Shown here: piece after piece, positions 40,158 through 48,856 of the stretch | Layout of the letters: every line of letters begins with the position of its first letter | How positions within the stretch are numbered: position 1 is the stretch's first letter | From: Oscillospiraceae bacterium | GTDB taxonomy: Bacteria > Bacillota > Clostridia > Oscillospirales > Ruminococcaceae | NCBI GenBank assembly: GCA_014799385.1 | Contig: JAAVIC010000022.1 | Span: forward strand, 1-64,000 | Length of the DNA: 64,000 nucleotides | Direction: 5' to 3' | Translations under genes and position numbers: made by a program | The notes under the pieces: model-generated | Database searches by the model: none | What the model saw: the letters and a program-made list of their open reading frames with translations, nothing else | What the model was told of the DNA's origin: nothing

Positions 40158-40413
40158 ACACCTTGCACTTGTAGACAGATTGAGGTTTGCAGTTTTCGAC
40201 AGTACGAAATTTGTTGGGAACAAATTCCACAATATCAGATAAACTGCATTGTAAAGCTTCGCAAATTCTGTCGAGCTGTTCAAGGTTCACACGTTCCACG
40301 ACATCATGATACAAGTCGTTTATAGTGTTTGAACGTATGCCCGTTGCTCGTGCAAGTTCCGCCTGCGTGACCCGCATTTCGCCCATTTTGCGGGATAGTG
40401 TAATCTTAATCAT
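40156..40413 (-). CDS. XRE/Cro-CI family DNA-binding regulator
   Basis: 85 residues, a single HTH_XRE domain: RVTQAELARATGIRSNTIND (about 13-32) and LEQLDRICEALQCSLSDIVEF. Start ATG at 40413 with AAGGAGTG upstream. It is transcribed leftward from a good promoter. It probably controls itself and the divergent gene at 40519 through the inverted repeats between them (inference). It is too small for a CI-type repressor with cleavage domain. Confidence 0.85.
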   Translation of the reverse strand: MIKITLSRKMGEMRVTQAELARATGIRSNTINDLYHDVVERVNLEQLDRICEALQCSLSDIVEFVPNKFRTVENCKPQSVYKCKV

Positions 40414-40435
40414 CGCAGTACACTCCTTTCGATTA

Positions 40436-40464
40436 ATTGTACCACTTTTTGTAATATTTGTCAT
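40436..40464 (-). promoter_or_regulatory. Promoter of the XRE gene
   Basis: Read leftward: ATGACA (40459-40464), 17 bases, TACAAT (40436-40441). The left half of an operator-like inverted repeat lies within it. Confidence 0.7.
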
Positions 40465-40511
40465 TTATTTGATGAAAAACAACGAATTTTGGTGAAAAAT
40501 AACAAATATTA
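40452..40511. repeat. Inverted repeat, candidate XRE operator pair
   Basis: TAATATTTGT (40452-40461) and ACAAATATTA (40502-40511) are perfect 10-base complements, 40 bases apart. One overlaps the leftward promoter spacer, the other lies just before the rightward gene. Confidence 0.55.
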
Positions 40512-40518
40512 TTTCGCG

Positions 40519-40923
40519 ATGAATGTATGTAAACAAGTGTATTCCTATGAAATCTTCGGCGGTTATCCCTGGTATCACAATCCCGATGTGATGTCTTACA
40601 ACGGCTTCCCGTGGGCAACAAGCGTGCCTGAGCGCGCCGCATTGATGCGAAATCCGCTTTCGCGAGGTGAGGCTGAGAGCTTCGTCCACAAGGCATATGT
40701 GGACTGCCTTGCGGGAGTCGACCACCTTGACGGCGAAACCGCGGAGCAGCACCGCACACGCGAGATGTTCGTGTTGAATTTACAATACTTTATGGCAACG
40801 CTGCTTGAAATAAATGTTATAAAAGGAAAACAGAACATATTTGCAATTATCAATCACAAAACTGCCCCTCTCGAATCCGAGAGGGGCAGTTGGTTATTTA
40901 GTTTTTCTTGCGTTTGGATCTAG
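40519..40923 (+). CDS. Unknown protein divergent from XRE regulator, possibly degenerate
   Basis: 134 residues from ATG 40519; no clear ribosome site. The first ~100 residues look like a real protein (YEIFGGYPWYHNPDVMSYNG, GEAESFVHKAYVDCLAG, TAEQHRTREMFVLNLQYFMA). The last ~25 residues are encoded by the hairpin that terminates the opposite gene, and the ORF overlaps that gene by 26 bases. So the 3' end may be a run-on after truncation. Family not recognised. Confidence 0.45.
   Translation: MNVCKQVYSYEIFGGYPWYHNPDVMSYNGFPWATSVPERAALMRNPLSRGEAESFVHKAYVDCLAGVDHLDGETAEQHRTREMFVLNLQYFMATLLEINVIKGKQNIFAIINHKTAPLESERGSWLFSFSCVWI
40861..40890 (-). terminator. Terminator of the surface-protein gene
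   Basis: A perfect 13-bp stem, ACTGCCCCTCTCG / CGAGAGGGGCAGT, with a 4-base loop. On the minus strand it is followed by TTTGTG. It lies 8 bases after the surface-protein stop. Confidence 0.85.
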
Positions 40924-43900
40924 ATTTCACCACAGTAACTCCAGTTGCTGCTGCAGCTGACAAAAGAATCCAAGTCCACGTTCCAATAGGATTACCCGTA
41001 CCGGGATTCTGATTGTCACCGTCACTCGGGGTATTAGGTGTGGTACTATCACCTATGTTGTCAGAAGAAGTATCGCTGCTGTTGTCAGAAGTATCGCCAC
41101 CGTTAGGATCACTGTTGTCATTATCGGGATCGCTGTTGTCATTATTGGGATTGCTGTTGTCATTGTCGGGATCGCTGTTGTCACCATCAGGATCGGAGGG
41201 ATTATTGCCGCCCGGTCTTGTGCCGCCCGGAGGAGTTGTACCGCCCGGAGGAGTAGTGCCGCTGCCGGGATTCTTGGGTATTTCTTCTCTGTCTTTATTG
41301 TAGTTGCCTGTTCCGGTAATCTTAATTTTGCCGTTCGGGTCGACAGTAATCGTATAATCCTTATTGGGTATTAAGGTTTTGTCGCCGTCCGTAACCGTCA
41401 CTATGGGTGTATCGGGATCATCTGGGTCTTTATCCACAGTTACCTTTATTGAGGGGTCGGTTATTGGTTTTGGTGTAATCTCAACCCTTTCGGTAAAGGG
41501 ACCTTTTATTACCTTACCGTCAAGTTCTACCCTATAATAATCCGTGTATGTTCCAACATCTGTGTGGGTCGGTATTGTTGTGCTGTAAGTACCGTCCGGC
41601 TGACGATATGTTATTATAGCTCCCTCGGGAACATTATCGGGAGTTACGGTAATGCTGTGCCCCTTGCCGTCATACATACCGCTCCAACCGGTGGAGGTAA
41701 CACTGACATCGCCGTATTTATCGGGAATAGTCTTTTCAACTCCATCTGTGTAATTGCCACCATCTTTTCCGGTAACCGTAATTGTGTATGTGGGTTCTCC
41801 GGTAATCGGGTCTGGGGTTGGACCGCTGATGACAACCGTATAATCCGTGTCCGGTACCAAAGGTGTGCCGCCGTCCGTAACTTCCACCTTGGGAGGATTA
41901 TTAGGATCATCCGGGTCAGGTGTTACCGTCACCATATCATCAGTTATCGGCTTCGGTGTAATCTTAACCGTGTTAGAGCCTGTTTCTACTTGACCGTTGG
42001 GCATCTCCACCCGGTAATAAACCGTGTATTCTCCCACGTCCGTATAAGACGGATTAGTCGAACTGTAATCACCGCCATCTGTTTCGCTATATGTTATAGT
42101 CGAACCTGCGGGGTAATCCTTCACGGTGATGCTGTGTCCTTCACCGTCATACATACCGCTCCAGCCATCGGAATCAACAACGTATACAGATTTGTTTACC
42201 GGATCCTTGTAGTTACCTTTTCCGGTAATCTTAACATCGTATTTCGTTCCTCCGGTGGTTGGGTCTATGGTTGGACCGCTGATGACAAGTGTATAATCCT
42301 TGTTGGGCGTTAAGGTTATGTCGCCGTCATCAGATATGCCACCGTCCGTAACCGTTACCGTGGGTTTGCCGCCATCGGGGTCGGGAACTATATCTATCTT
42401 CACCGAGGGGTCGGTCATCGGCTTTGGCGTAATCTTAACCGTAGAAAAGCCGGGTATTATTTGACCATCGGGTGTTTCCACCTTATAGTAAACCGTATAA
42501 TCTCCGACATCTGTATAAGACGGGTTGGTCGCGCTGTATGTACCGTCTTTTGTTTCGCAATATGTTATAGTCGAGCCTCCGGGAATATCATCGGGAAGAT
42601 TTACGGTAATGCTGTGCTCTTTACCGTCATATACGGTAACAACTCCGGTGGCGGTAACATTGTAAATTTTATCGGAAGTAATAATAAAGGTGATTTCCGA
42701 TGTCGCGGGCGTACCATCATCATTTGTAATGGTAAGTGTCGCCTCGGCTGTTCCGACTTTTATGTTATTCTTATATTGGATTTCCGTGTCAGCCGGTTTT
42801 TTGACGCCTGTTCCCGCCCAATTGTCGCTGTATGTATTGATAACCTCCTTGAGTTCGCTTCCGGTATAAGAAAAACTCGGACCGTTCGGTACAGAAAGCG
42901 TTGCAGTAGCAACGTGGTTGCAGCCGTTCTTGTGGCACGCCTCCGTAATTATGTTATCCTTAGCAGTGTAGGTTACATCGTGTGTTTTGTCAATATTGCT
43001 TCTATAATCATATTGACCGACCCATTGATTTTCAGGATACTGATCATAATACAATCCAGCCTGCGACATATAATCGTCCAAAACGGCACAGGACTCAATT
43101 ATAAGACCTTTTGTCCCTTCTGCCACACATGGACAATCAACAAAAACATCGCCACCCAATTGGGGGATTGTGTCCGTGCCCTTAAACACCACCTTACTCA
43201 AAGTATCACAACCTGCAAATGCCCAGTCTCCTATGTAGGTTATGTTTTTGGGAATTACTACTTCCGTCAAGCTATCACACTGATCAAACGTATTTTTTTC
43301 TATTCTTGTCACAGTTTCCGGGATTGTTATGCTTGCCAAAGAACCACAATTAGCAAAAGCGTATTGCCCCAAAGACTCTAATTGGTCGGGTAACTTCACA
43401 CTTTCCAACGTTTCACAGTGCCAAAAAGCTTCGTTATATATTTGTTTCACACTATTTGGAATTGTTAAGTTCTTTAGACCGTAACTAGAATAAAAGGCCC
43501 CTGTTCCTATAAGTGTAACACTTTCCGGAATCTCAATCGTTATGCCCGTTGTATCGCTGAAATTATGATGGCAAAAAGCATAGTTTCCTATACTTGTCAC
43601 ACCGTTTTCAATGACAACTTCTTTTATTTGATCTTTGAAATTATACCATGGTCTATGCTGCCAGTGTTCTGCGTCAACATCTGGGTTGTTACCAGTTGTC
43701 CAATTTGGCATATCTCCGCTTCCGGAAATTGTAAGTACGCCGTCCTTATAATGCCAACTTAAATTGTTGTTCTCAAACGGCTTATATGTACCGGAAGCAA
43801 TTGTTACTTCAAAATCGCAGAATTTACCGCCGATTTCTCCTTGTGGGCTTTCTGCCGGGTCAGCAATGACACTTAAATCGAGCGGAATACCGATTGCGGT

Positions 43901-43975
43901 GCTCGTTCCTAAAATAATTGCTGATGAAAGCAATCCTGCCAATATTTTCCTTGATTTTTTATTTTGTGCTTTCAT
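40898..43975 (-). CDS. Large BspA-type LRR surface protein with Ig-like repeats and NPGTG-type wall-sorting end
   Basis: 1025 residues. Signal peptide at 1-~40. LRR_5/BspA leucine-rich repeats at ~100-300 (SIGNYAF, IPESVTLIGTGAF, IPNSVKQIYNEAF, IPETVTRIEKNTF). Three ~190-residue MBG/Ig-like units follow from ~440 to ~910 (YDGxxHSITV ... PSYTDVGxYTVYYRVE). A stalk of TPPGG and NSDPDND repeats leads to NPGTG (990-994), a hydrophobic segment and KSRSKRKKN. It is likely attached to the wall by a sortase. Cargo that may alter host adhesion. ATG 43975 with AAGGGAG upstream. Confidence 0.85.
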   Translation of the reverse strand: MKAQNKKSRKILAGLLSSAIILGTSTAIGIPLDLSVIADPAESPQGEIGGKFCDFEVTIASGTYKPFENNNLSWHYKDGVLTISGSGDMPNWTTGNNPDVDAEHWQHRPWYNFKDQIKEVVIENGVTSIGNYAFCHHNFSDTTGITIEIPESVTLIGTGAFYSSYGLKNLTIPNSVKQIYNEAFWHCETLESVKLPDQLESLGQYAFANCGSLASITIPETVTRIEKNTFDQCDSLTEVVIPKNITYIGDWAFAGCDTLSKVVFKGTDTIPQLGGDVFVDCPCVAEGTKGLIIESCAVLDDYMSQAGLYYDQYPENQWVGQYDYRSNIDKTHDVTYTAKDNIITEACHKNGCNHVATATLSVPNGPSFSYTGSELKEVINTYSDNWAGTGVKKPADTEIQYKNNIKVGTAEATLTITNDDGTPATSEITFIITSDKIYNVTATGVVTVYDGKEHSITVNLPDDIPGGSTITYCETKDGTYSATNPSYTDVGDYTVYYKVETPDGQIIPGFSTVKITPKPMTDPSVKIDIVPDPDGGKPTVTVTDGGISDDGDITLTPNKDYTLVISGPTIDPTTGGTKYDVKITGKGNYKDPVNKSVYVVDSDGWSGMYDGEGHSITVKDYPAGSTITYSETDGGDYSSTNPSYTDVGEYTVYYRVEMPNGQVETGSNTVKITPKPITDDMVTVTPDPDDPNNPPKVEVTDGGTPLVPDTDYTVVISGPTPDPITGEPTYTITVTGKDGGNYTDGVEKTIPDKYGDVSVTSTGWSGMYDGKGHSITVTPDNVPEGAIITYRQPDGTYSTTIPTHTDVGTYTDYYRVELDGKVIKGPFTERVEITPKPITDPSIKVTVDKDPDDPDTPIVTVTDGDKTLIPNKDYTITVDPNGKIKITGTGNYNKDREEIPKNPGSGTTPPGGTTPPGGTRPGGNNPSDPDGDNSDPDNDNSNPNNDNSDPDNDNSDPNGGDTSDNSSDTSSDNIGDSTTPNTPSDGDNQNPGTGNPIGTWTWILLSAAAATGVTVVKSRSKRKKN

Positions 43976-44084
43976 ACTACACATCTCCCTTCAATTATCA
44001 CAGATACAGAAACCGACCCACTATGTACAATAGAGGAGAAACGCAGAATGATGTACGATCAAAATCGCCTGTACCTCTATTTTG

Positions 44085-44113
44085 ATTTTAACACATTTTT
44101 CGGCGAATGTCAA
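44085..44113 (-). promoter_or_regulatory. Promoter of the surface-protein gene
   Basis: Read leftward: a perfect TTGACA (44108-44113), 17 bases, TAAAAT (44085-44090). The ~110-base leader contains an AATAGAGG/CCTCTATT dyad. The 310-base gap 43976-44285 holds this promoter, the weaker rightward one below, and no gene. Confidence 0.82.
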
Positions 44114-44164
44114 TAGAAAAACTCTACCAACGTGTACAAATTTGTTAAGTAATTTTGTGCACTT

Positions 44165-44193
44165 TTTACAGAAACTTTTTCTGTATATTTAAT
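44165..44193 (+). promoter_or_regulatory. Possible promoter for the integrase operon
   Basis: TTTACA (44165-44170), 17 bases, TTTAAT (44188-44193). It overlaps an ACAGAAA/TTTCTGT dyad that could be an operator. The -10 is weak, so this is tentative. Confidence 0.4.
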
Positions 44194-44285
44194 ATAGTCC
44201 GATAGATCCGTTTTGGTGACGCTGAATTAATACAAGCAGTATCGGAATACGATTATATGATCCAATTTTTGGAAGGGGTAATCGT

Positions 44286-44429
44286 ATGAAAGTTACAATC
44301 ACATATTCAAGACTCACCGAAAGCGAGAAGAAAAGATTTACAGAGGAGGTGACAAAGAAAATGTTGGAGATAGTGGATAATTTCCGAAAATCCAAAAATC
44401 CTGACCAAGTGAGGGAGAAATCAAGATGA
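44286..44429 (+). CDS. 47-residue protein coupled to the integrase
   Basis: A short, highly charged helical protein (MKVTITYSRLTESEKKRFTE ... SKNPDQVREKSR). GGAAGGGG lies upstream of ATG 44286, and the stop overlaps the integrase ATG (ATGA). It is translated with the integrase. Recombination directionality factors of serine integrases are often small and nearby, so that role is possible but not shown. Confidence 0.6.
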   Translation: MKVTITYSRLTESEKKRFTEEVTKKMLEIVDNFRKSKNPDQVREKSR

Positions 44430-45934
44430 CGGCAATTTACTGCAGAAAATCGGTGGAAAGGGCAGACAGCACAAGCATAGAAACTCAAATTGAGTTCTGT
44501 AAAAGGCTGCTGCTGCCCGATGAGAGATTCGAGGTTTATTCCGACAGAGGTTACAGCGGCGGCAACACGAACCGCCCCGACTTCCAAAGGCTTATGTCAG
44601 ACGTGGAGCAAGGCGCGGTATCGAGGGTGATCGTCTACCGTATCGACAGAATAAGCCGTTCCGTTCTGGACTTTGCGAATATCTACGGAAAATTGGAAGA
44701 AAACAACGTTGAATTTGTATCGGCAACAGAGCAATTCGACACCTCAACGCCAATGGGAAAGGCTATGCTGCAAATCATAATGGTTTTCGCCGAGCTTGAA
44801 CGCAAAACGATTCAATTAAGAATCAACGATAATTTCTACGAGAGAGCCAAAAAGGGGTTGTTCCTTGCGGGGTCAGCTCCGATAGGATACAAGAAAATTC
44901 CGTTTGAAATAGCGGGGGTGAAGTCGCATATTCTTGATGAGGATATCGAAACAAGCGGCATTGTGAAGTTTATCTATAAGAAATATCTTGAGGACGGGGT
45001 TTCGATGGGGCAAATCGTAAAGTACCTTAATTCTCCCGAATGTGAATTTAAGCACTCCCAAAATTTCACAAATACCTCGATAATGAGAATACTCTCCAAC
45101 CCCGTGTACGTTCGCGCGGACGCGGATGTTTACAGATATTTCCAATCAAAGGGAGCGATTCTGCATGACAATATCGAGCGGTTTGACGGGGTTCACGGCT
45201 GTACGATTTACGGTCGCCGCAAAGGAAAAAAGAGGAGCAAATTCAAAGATATGGAGGACGAAAATGTTCAGCTTAATCTTCACAAGGGGCTTATTTCCTC
45301 CGAGGAATGGCTGCGCGTTCAGAAAAAAATGGAAATCAACAAATCAATAAAAAACAGCGGGCGCGGGAAAAACAGTTGGTTGTCGGGGCTTATCAAGTGC
45401 GGATACTGCGGCTTGGCGATAACCGTTGTAAACGGTCAGCGCAACGGAAAACGCTATGTTTATTGCAACGGCAGAAAAAACGGAATTTGCTTCGAGAGAA
45501 AATCTCACGCTGCATTTGACGAGCTTGAACAAAGCGTTGAGGGAGTTCTTCTGCCGCATATCCACAATTTCAAGTACGAATTAGCCGAAAAATCGAATGA
45601 AAACAATATTAGGCTGAACGAGCTGAAAATCCGGCAAGCGAAAATAGATGAGGAAATAAATTCGATCGTTGAAAGATTTGTGAAAGCAAACGATACCGTG
45701 TTGGAATACCTAAATAATAAGGTTAAAGAGCTTGAAAATCGCAAAAACGGTATCACCGAGGAGATACTCGCCCTCACAGCCCAAAAGCCGTTGGAGGTTG
45801 ATTTTAATCGGATAAAAGAGTTTATGAGCAATTGGAAAAACCTGGATTTGGAAACCAAAAAGCAGACAGCAAGACTGTTTATCAAGCAAATTACATATAC
45901 GGACGAAGAGCTGAACATAGAGTTTATTTTGTGA
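44426..45934 (+). CDS. Large serine recombinase (phage integrase)
   Basis: 502 residues. Resolvase catalytic domain at 1-~150 with nucleophile Ser9 in IYCRKSVERADSTS and YRIDRISRS (about 71-79). Recombinase domain at ~160-270. Zinc ribbon with CGYCG (about 331-335) and later cysteines. Long coiled coil (about 385-450) typical of large serine integrases. It integrates phage DNA unidirectionally; excision needs a directionality factor. The gene ends next to the right attachment site. Confidence 0.96.
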   Translation: MTAIYCRKSVERADSTSIETQIEFCKRLLLPDERFEVYSDRGYSGGNTNRPDFQRLMSDVEQGAVSRVIVYRIDRISRSVLDFANIYGKLEENNVEFVSATEQFDTSTPMGKAMLQIIMVFAELERKTIQLRINDNFYERAKKGLFLAGSAPIGYKKIPFEIAGVKSHILDEDIETSGIVKFIYKKYLEDGVSMGQIVKYLNSPECEFKHSQNFTNTSIMRILSNPVYVRADADVYRYFQSKGAILHDNIERFDGVHGCTIYGRRKGKKRSKFKDMEDENVQLNLHKGLISSEEWLRVQKKMEINKSIKNSGRGKNSWLSGLIKCGYCGLAITVVNGQRNGKRYVYCNGRKNGICFERKSHAAFDELEQSVEGVLLPHIHNFKYELAEKSNENNIRLNELKIRQAKIDEEINSIVERFVKANDTVLEYLNNKVKELENRKNGITEEILALTAQKPLEVDFNRIKEFMSNWKNLDLETKKQTARLFIKQITYTDEELNIEFIL

Positions 45935-45965
45935 TTTCTTTTTGTATCTCCGCGTGACCGCAAGG
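45930..45965 (+). other. Predicted right attachment site (attR)
   Basis: The integrase stop (45932-45934) is followed directly by sequence in frame with the asnB 3' part (SPRDRKDRMSMA...). The crossover should lie where homology to an intact asnB begins, probably between 45940 and 45965, in codons for the RKDRMSM segment. The exact core cannot be fixed without the left end. Confidence 0.6.
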
Positions 45966-46393
45966 ACAGAATGTCGATGGCGCACGGGTTGGAGGTCCGC
46001 GTGCCGTTCTGCGACTATCGGTTGGTAGAATACGCGTACAATATCCCACGCGAGTTCAGAGATTATAATGATCGTGAAAAGGGAATCGTTCGTTATGCGA
46101 TGAACGATTACCTCCCCAAGGAGATCGTATGGCGTAAGAAAAGTCCGTATCCCAAAACACATAATCCCAACTATCTGCGACTGCTAAGCGACAAGCTGAA
46201 ATCTCTGCTGAACAGCTCCGATTGCCGCCTGACAGAGATCGTGAACGCCGACCGTCTGCGCGAAATGCTTGACACGGACGGCTCCACGTTCACCAAAAAC
46301 TGGTATGGACAACTGATGACGGTTCCCCAAATTTTCGCGTATTTTCTCCAAATTGACAGTTGGCTGAAAAAATACGATGTAATCGTGAAATAA
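45935..46393 (+). pseudogene. asnB: 3' fragment of asparagine synthetase (glutamine-hydrolysing), interrupted by the prophage
   Basis: About 150 codons starting directly after the integrase stop. They encode the C-terminal part of AsnB: DRKDRMSMAHGLEVRVPFCD, LVEYAYNIPREF, REKGIVRYAM, LPKEIVWRKKSPYPKTHNPNY. The N-terminal glutaminase and the start of the synthetase domain are missing and should be on the far side of the prophage. It encodes no functional enzyme in this state; excision would restore the gene. Confidence 0.88.
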
Positions 46394-46402
46394 TTAGTGA
46401 AT

Positions 46403-46434
46403 CCTCCGCAATAGCGGAGGACTTCGTTTTTTTC
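46403..46434 (+). terminator. Terminator after asnB
   Basis: CCTCCGC / AATA / GCGGAGG, then ACTTCG and a seven-T run. It lies 10 bases after the asnB stop. Confidence 0.9.
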
Positions 46435-46471
46435 TGCTTAATTGAAAAACAGGCGAAATCAAATAAAATAC

Positions 46472-46500
46472 TTGACAAATCTCAAAAAGTATTGTATAAT
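46472..46500 (+). promoter_or_regulatory. Promoter of the tubulin-like gene
   Basis: TTGACA (46472-46477), 17 bases, TATAAT (46495-46500): a perfect consensus sigma-70-type promoter. Confidence 0.9.
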
Positions 46501-46536
46501 TTTAATAAGTATTGCTGCAAATGAGAGGGGAGCGAC

Positions 46537-48810
46537 GTGGATATGGACGAGCGTCTGGAGTGGTTTATGCCAAACCGCATAATGAAAACAATTCACGACT
46601 TTAAGAGTCCTGTTGGCGGCAGCCGTTTATTCATAATCGGAATCGGAATGAACGGTGTGGATATTGCTCTCAGATGCAAGGATTTTGCCGAAAATTTCTG
46701 CGATTTCGACTCTCACACCATCAGGTTTCTTGGAATCGACCTCGCGGAAAACCTGAGATTTTCGGAATACTGCGGCTCAAAACTGCTTGACACAGAGCGA
46801 ATCGAGATCGACCCCGAGGAGTCAATTTATCCGTATCTGAACGCTCCCGAAAGTCTTCCCGAACCGGTTCGCGAGTGGTTTGACGAAGGACTTTTCAACT
46901 ATACGCAAAAAACGCCCGTTTACGGAAAGAGCAAGCGTCAATGCGCGCGGTTGTGCGTTTTTCATTATATCGACAAGATAACGAACGAATTTAAGACCGC
47001 TCACGCTGATTTCTCCAAAGGAAAAAAACCGTTGGAAATAATGCTCGTGGGCAATCTTGGTGATCCGTTCTTCGGCGGAATGGCAGTCGATTTAGCATAC
47101 ATAGCGAGGTCTGTATTTGGCGATGTAAACTATTCCGCGCGGATTTGCGCGCATATGCTCGCTGCGGACACCGCACTGCTGCAAGGGCTGTCGGGGCGCG
47201 ATCTGGCGGCATTTTACGCGAATACGGTAGTTACCAAGTCCGAGCTTGACAGCTTTCAGTCCAAGCGACGCAGATTCACGCAGACGTATTCCCCGAAAGT
47301 AGCTTTACAATGCGATTCGTCCCCGTTTTCGATATGCAGCATTTACGCTGCGGAGAGTACATATGATTTGACCGTGGATAAGGTCGCCGTCAGGATTATG
47401 AGCGACTTTTCCGTACCATATACACAAGATGGTGATATTGACAAGAAACTGACCAACAATATGTTGCACCGTGACAAGAAGCGGAGATTCAACTACATTA
47501 CAGGGGAAAGCATTTTTAATACTGTACCTATTGCTAAGATTTTTTGTTATTTGTCACTGAAAATCCTTGTTGGACTAGATAGCTATTTGTGCAAAAACAC
47601 AATGGATGAGATGGAATTGGGTCTGCTGAAAGGCAAGGTTTGCCCGGATGCGTTGATATTGGCAAGCAAGGCGGGAAATGTTCCGAAGTTTGAATTTGAT
47701 GAAATAATCAATCCGCTTTTCTCATTTGAATCGCTGAGACGCGGCCGTAACGCCTCAATGAAGTATGTCACCGACCGATTGGAAACGATACAAACCCTTT
47801 GCGAGTCCGCTTCCGAAGCCTATTTGCAAGAACTTTTCGACTATGTTAAAAAAATCTGCGAGGACGCTGTTTTCGACATAAAAAAAGGTCCCAGATATGC
47901 CGAGGGGATAGTGAAAGGCTGCTTAAAAGCGCTCAGAGAGCGCTCTGAGAAGATTCGCAGTTCACTTGGTGAAATTGACGAAAATGTTTCACGTGCTGAG
48001 GCAAATTTGAAAGCCTTTCACCGAAAGCTAAAAGCTCCCGGATTCATTGCCAAAAAAGCCGTAGAGCCTTACATTGACAAGCTAAAAGAGTTCACGGAGC
48101 TAAAAAGGTCACAGCTTACCGGGTGGATTATGATCGCGTTTTATGACAGATTATGGCAGTCGCTTGATGAATACGCGAGTGAAGATTTGTGCAAAATGAC
48201 GAACATTTTTGACGATGCGAAAATGCTTTTGGAGTCGGACAAGATCCTAAAAAATTCCCCCCGAAACGGCTTTATACACGAGATTTTTGACCCCTCTACA
48301 GGGAAATCGCGCGAGATACTTGATCGCGTAGTGAGCAATCTGAGCGTCGACAGGAAAGAAATGCTTTTTAAGCACATAATCCTGCAAACCCTTTACCGGG
48401 GTGACTCCGCTGCGGTTGCGAAGGAAATATCCAAAATAGCGGCAATGTGTTTCAGCGAGTTGTTTTCAAAGGGAATAAATGAACTTAATGACGAGTTTGG
48501 GGAAGGGAATATCCTCACGAGCGTGCTTGCCGATTGCGTTGACAATATTTTAATCACAACTCCGACAGATGATGAACAAACAATCACGAGAATCGTGTTG
48601 CCAAAGGAGTGCGAAAACTGTAATTACAGCGAGCTTGACGGCGAAGAGATGCTCGTGAACGTGTCAATCATGCGGAATGCGGCGTTTGTGACACAGGTCA
48701 AGAGCGGAGTCAGATTAGATAAGTTCAGAGATTATGAACAATGGGAAAATATGAGATATGCATATGTAAATGATTCGCTGAAACGTCAAGGTATACATAT
48801 TTTCAAGTGA
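46537..48810 (+). CDS. Tubulin/FtsZ-like family protein with altered nucleotide loop
   Basis: 757 residues. The N-terminus fits bacterial tubulin-like proteins: FIIGIGMNGVDIALR (32-46), GKSKRQCARLCVFHYIDKI (130-148), then EIMLVGNLGDPFFGGMAVDLAYIARSVFG (167-195). The glycine-rich GGGTGSG signature expected in the last segment reads GNLGDPFFGG, so nucleotide binding may be changed or lost. The C-terminal half (380-600) is helical with coiled coil. It is followed 46 bases later by a TgpA-like membrane transglutaminase, probably in one operon. GTG 46537 or ATG 46543 after GAGGGGAG. Confidence 0.55.
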   Translation: MDMDERLEWFMPNRIMKTIHDFKSPVGGSRLFIIGIGMNGVDIALRCKDFAENFCDFDSHTIRFLGIDLAENLRFSEYCGSKLLDTERIEIDPEESIYPYLNAPESLPEPVREWFDEGLFNYTQKTPVYGKSKRQCARLCVFHYIDKITNEFKTAHADFSKGKKPLEIMLVGNLGDPFFGGMAVDLAYIARSVFGDVNYSARICAHMLAADTALLQGLSGRDLAAFYANTVVTKSELDSFQSKRRRFTQTYSPKVALQCDSSPFSICSIYAAESTYDLTVDKVAVRIMSDFSVPYTQDGDIDKKLTNNMLHRDKKRRFNYITGESIFNTVPIAKIFCYLSLKILVGLDSYLCKNTMDEMELGLLKGKVCPDALILASKAGNVPKFEFDEIINPLFSFESLRRGRNASMKYVTDRLETIQTLCESASEAYLQELFDYVKKICEDAVFDIKKGPRYAEGIVKGCLKALRERSEKIRSSLGEIDENVSRAEANLKAFHRKLKAPGFIAKKAVEPYIDKLKEFTELKRSQLTGWIMIAFYDRLWQSLDEYASEDLCKMTNIFDDAKMLLESDKILKNSPRNGFIHEIFDPSTGKSREILDRVVSNLSVDRKEMLFKHIILQTLYRGDSAAVAKEISKIAAMCFSELFSKGINELNDEFGEGNILTSVLADCVDNILITTPTDDEQTITRIVLPKECENCNYSELDGEEMLVNVSIMRNAAFVTQVKSGVRLDKFRDYEQWENMRYAYVNDSLKRQGIHIFK

Positions 48811-48856
48811 GAATCGAAGAATCTTTGTAGATTTTATACAAAATGGTGGAACAAAA

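Larger units (their letters stand above)
1..45950 (+). mobile_element. Prophage (right-hand ~46 kb), lambda-like head, P2-like contractile tail
   Basis: A continuous block of phage genes runs from the window start to a large serine integrase at 44426-45934. Head genes follow lambda order (Nu1, A, W, B, C/Nu3, D, E, FI, FII, Z). Tail genes follow P2-type content (sheath, tube, E/E', tape measure, X, D, V, U, W, J, I). The right boundary is placed at the in-frame asnB 3' fragment that starts directly after the integrase stop. The left attachment site, repressor and replication genes must lie left of position 1. Nearly all genes read rightward; only an XRE regulator and a surface protein at 40-44 kb read leftward. 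Confidence 0.93.

Noticed and set aside
40898-41300. Short tandem repeats near 41.1 kb as a CRISPR array
   Set aside because: They encode the NSDPDND and TPPGG stalk of the surface protein and have no constant spacer-repeat structure.
42461-43381. A 306-codon plus-strand open frame
   Set aside because: Shadow of the surface-protein gene on the minus strand, whose signal peptide, repeats and anchor are unmistakable.
46537-48810. Phage origin for the tubulin-like gene (PhuZ/TubZ type)
   Set aside because: It lies outside the integrase and asnB fragment, behind its own consensus promoter, and resembles chromosomal tubulin-like proteins rather than phage filament proteins.
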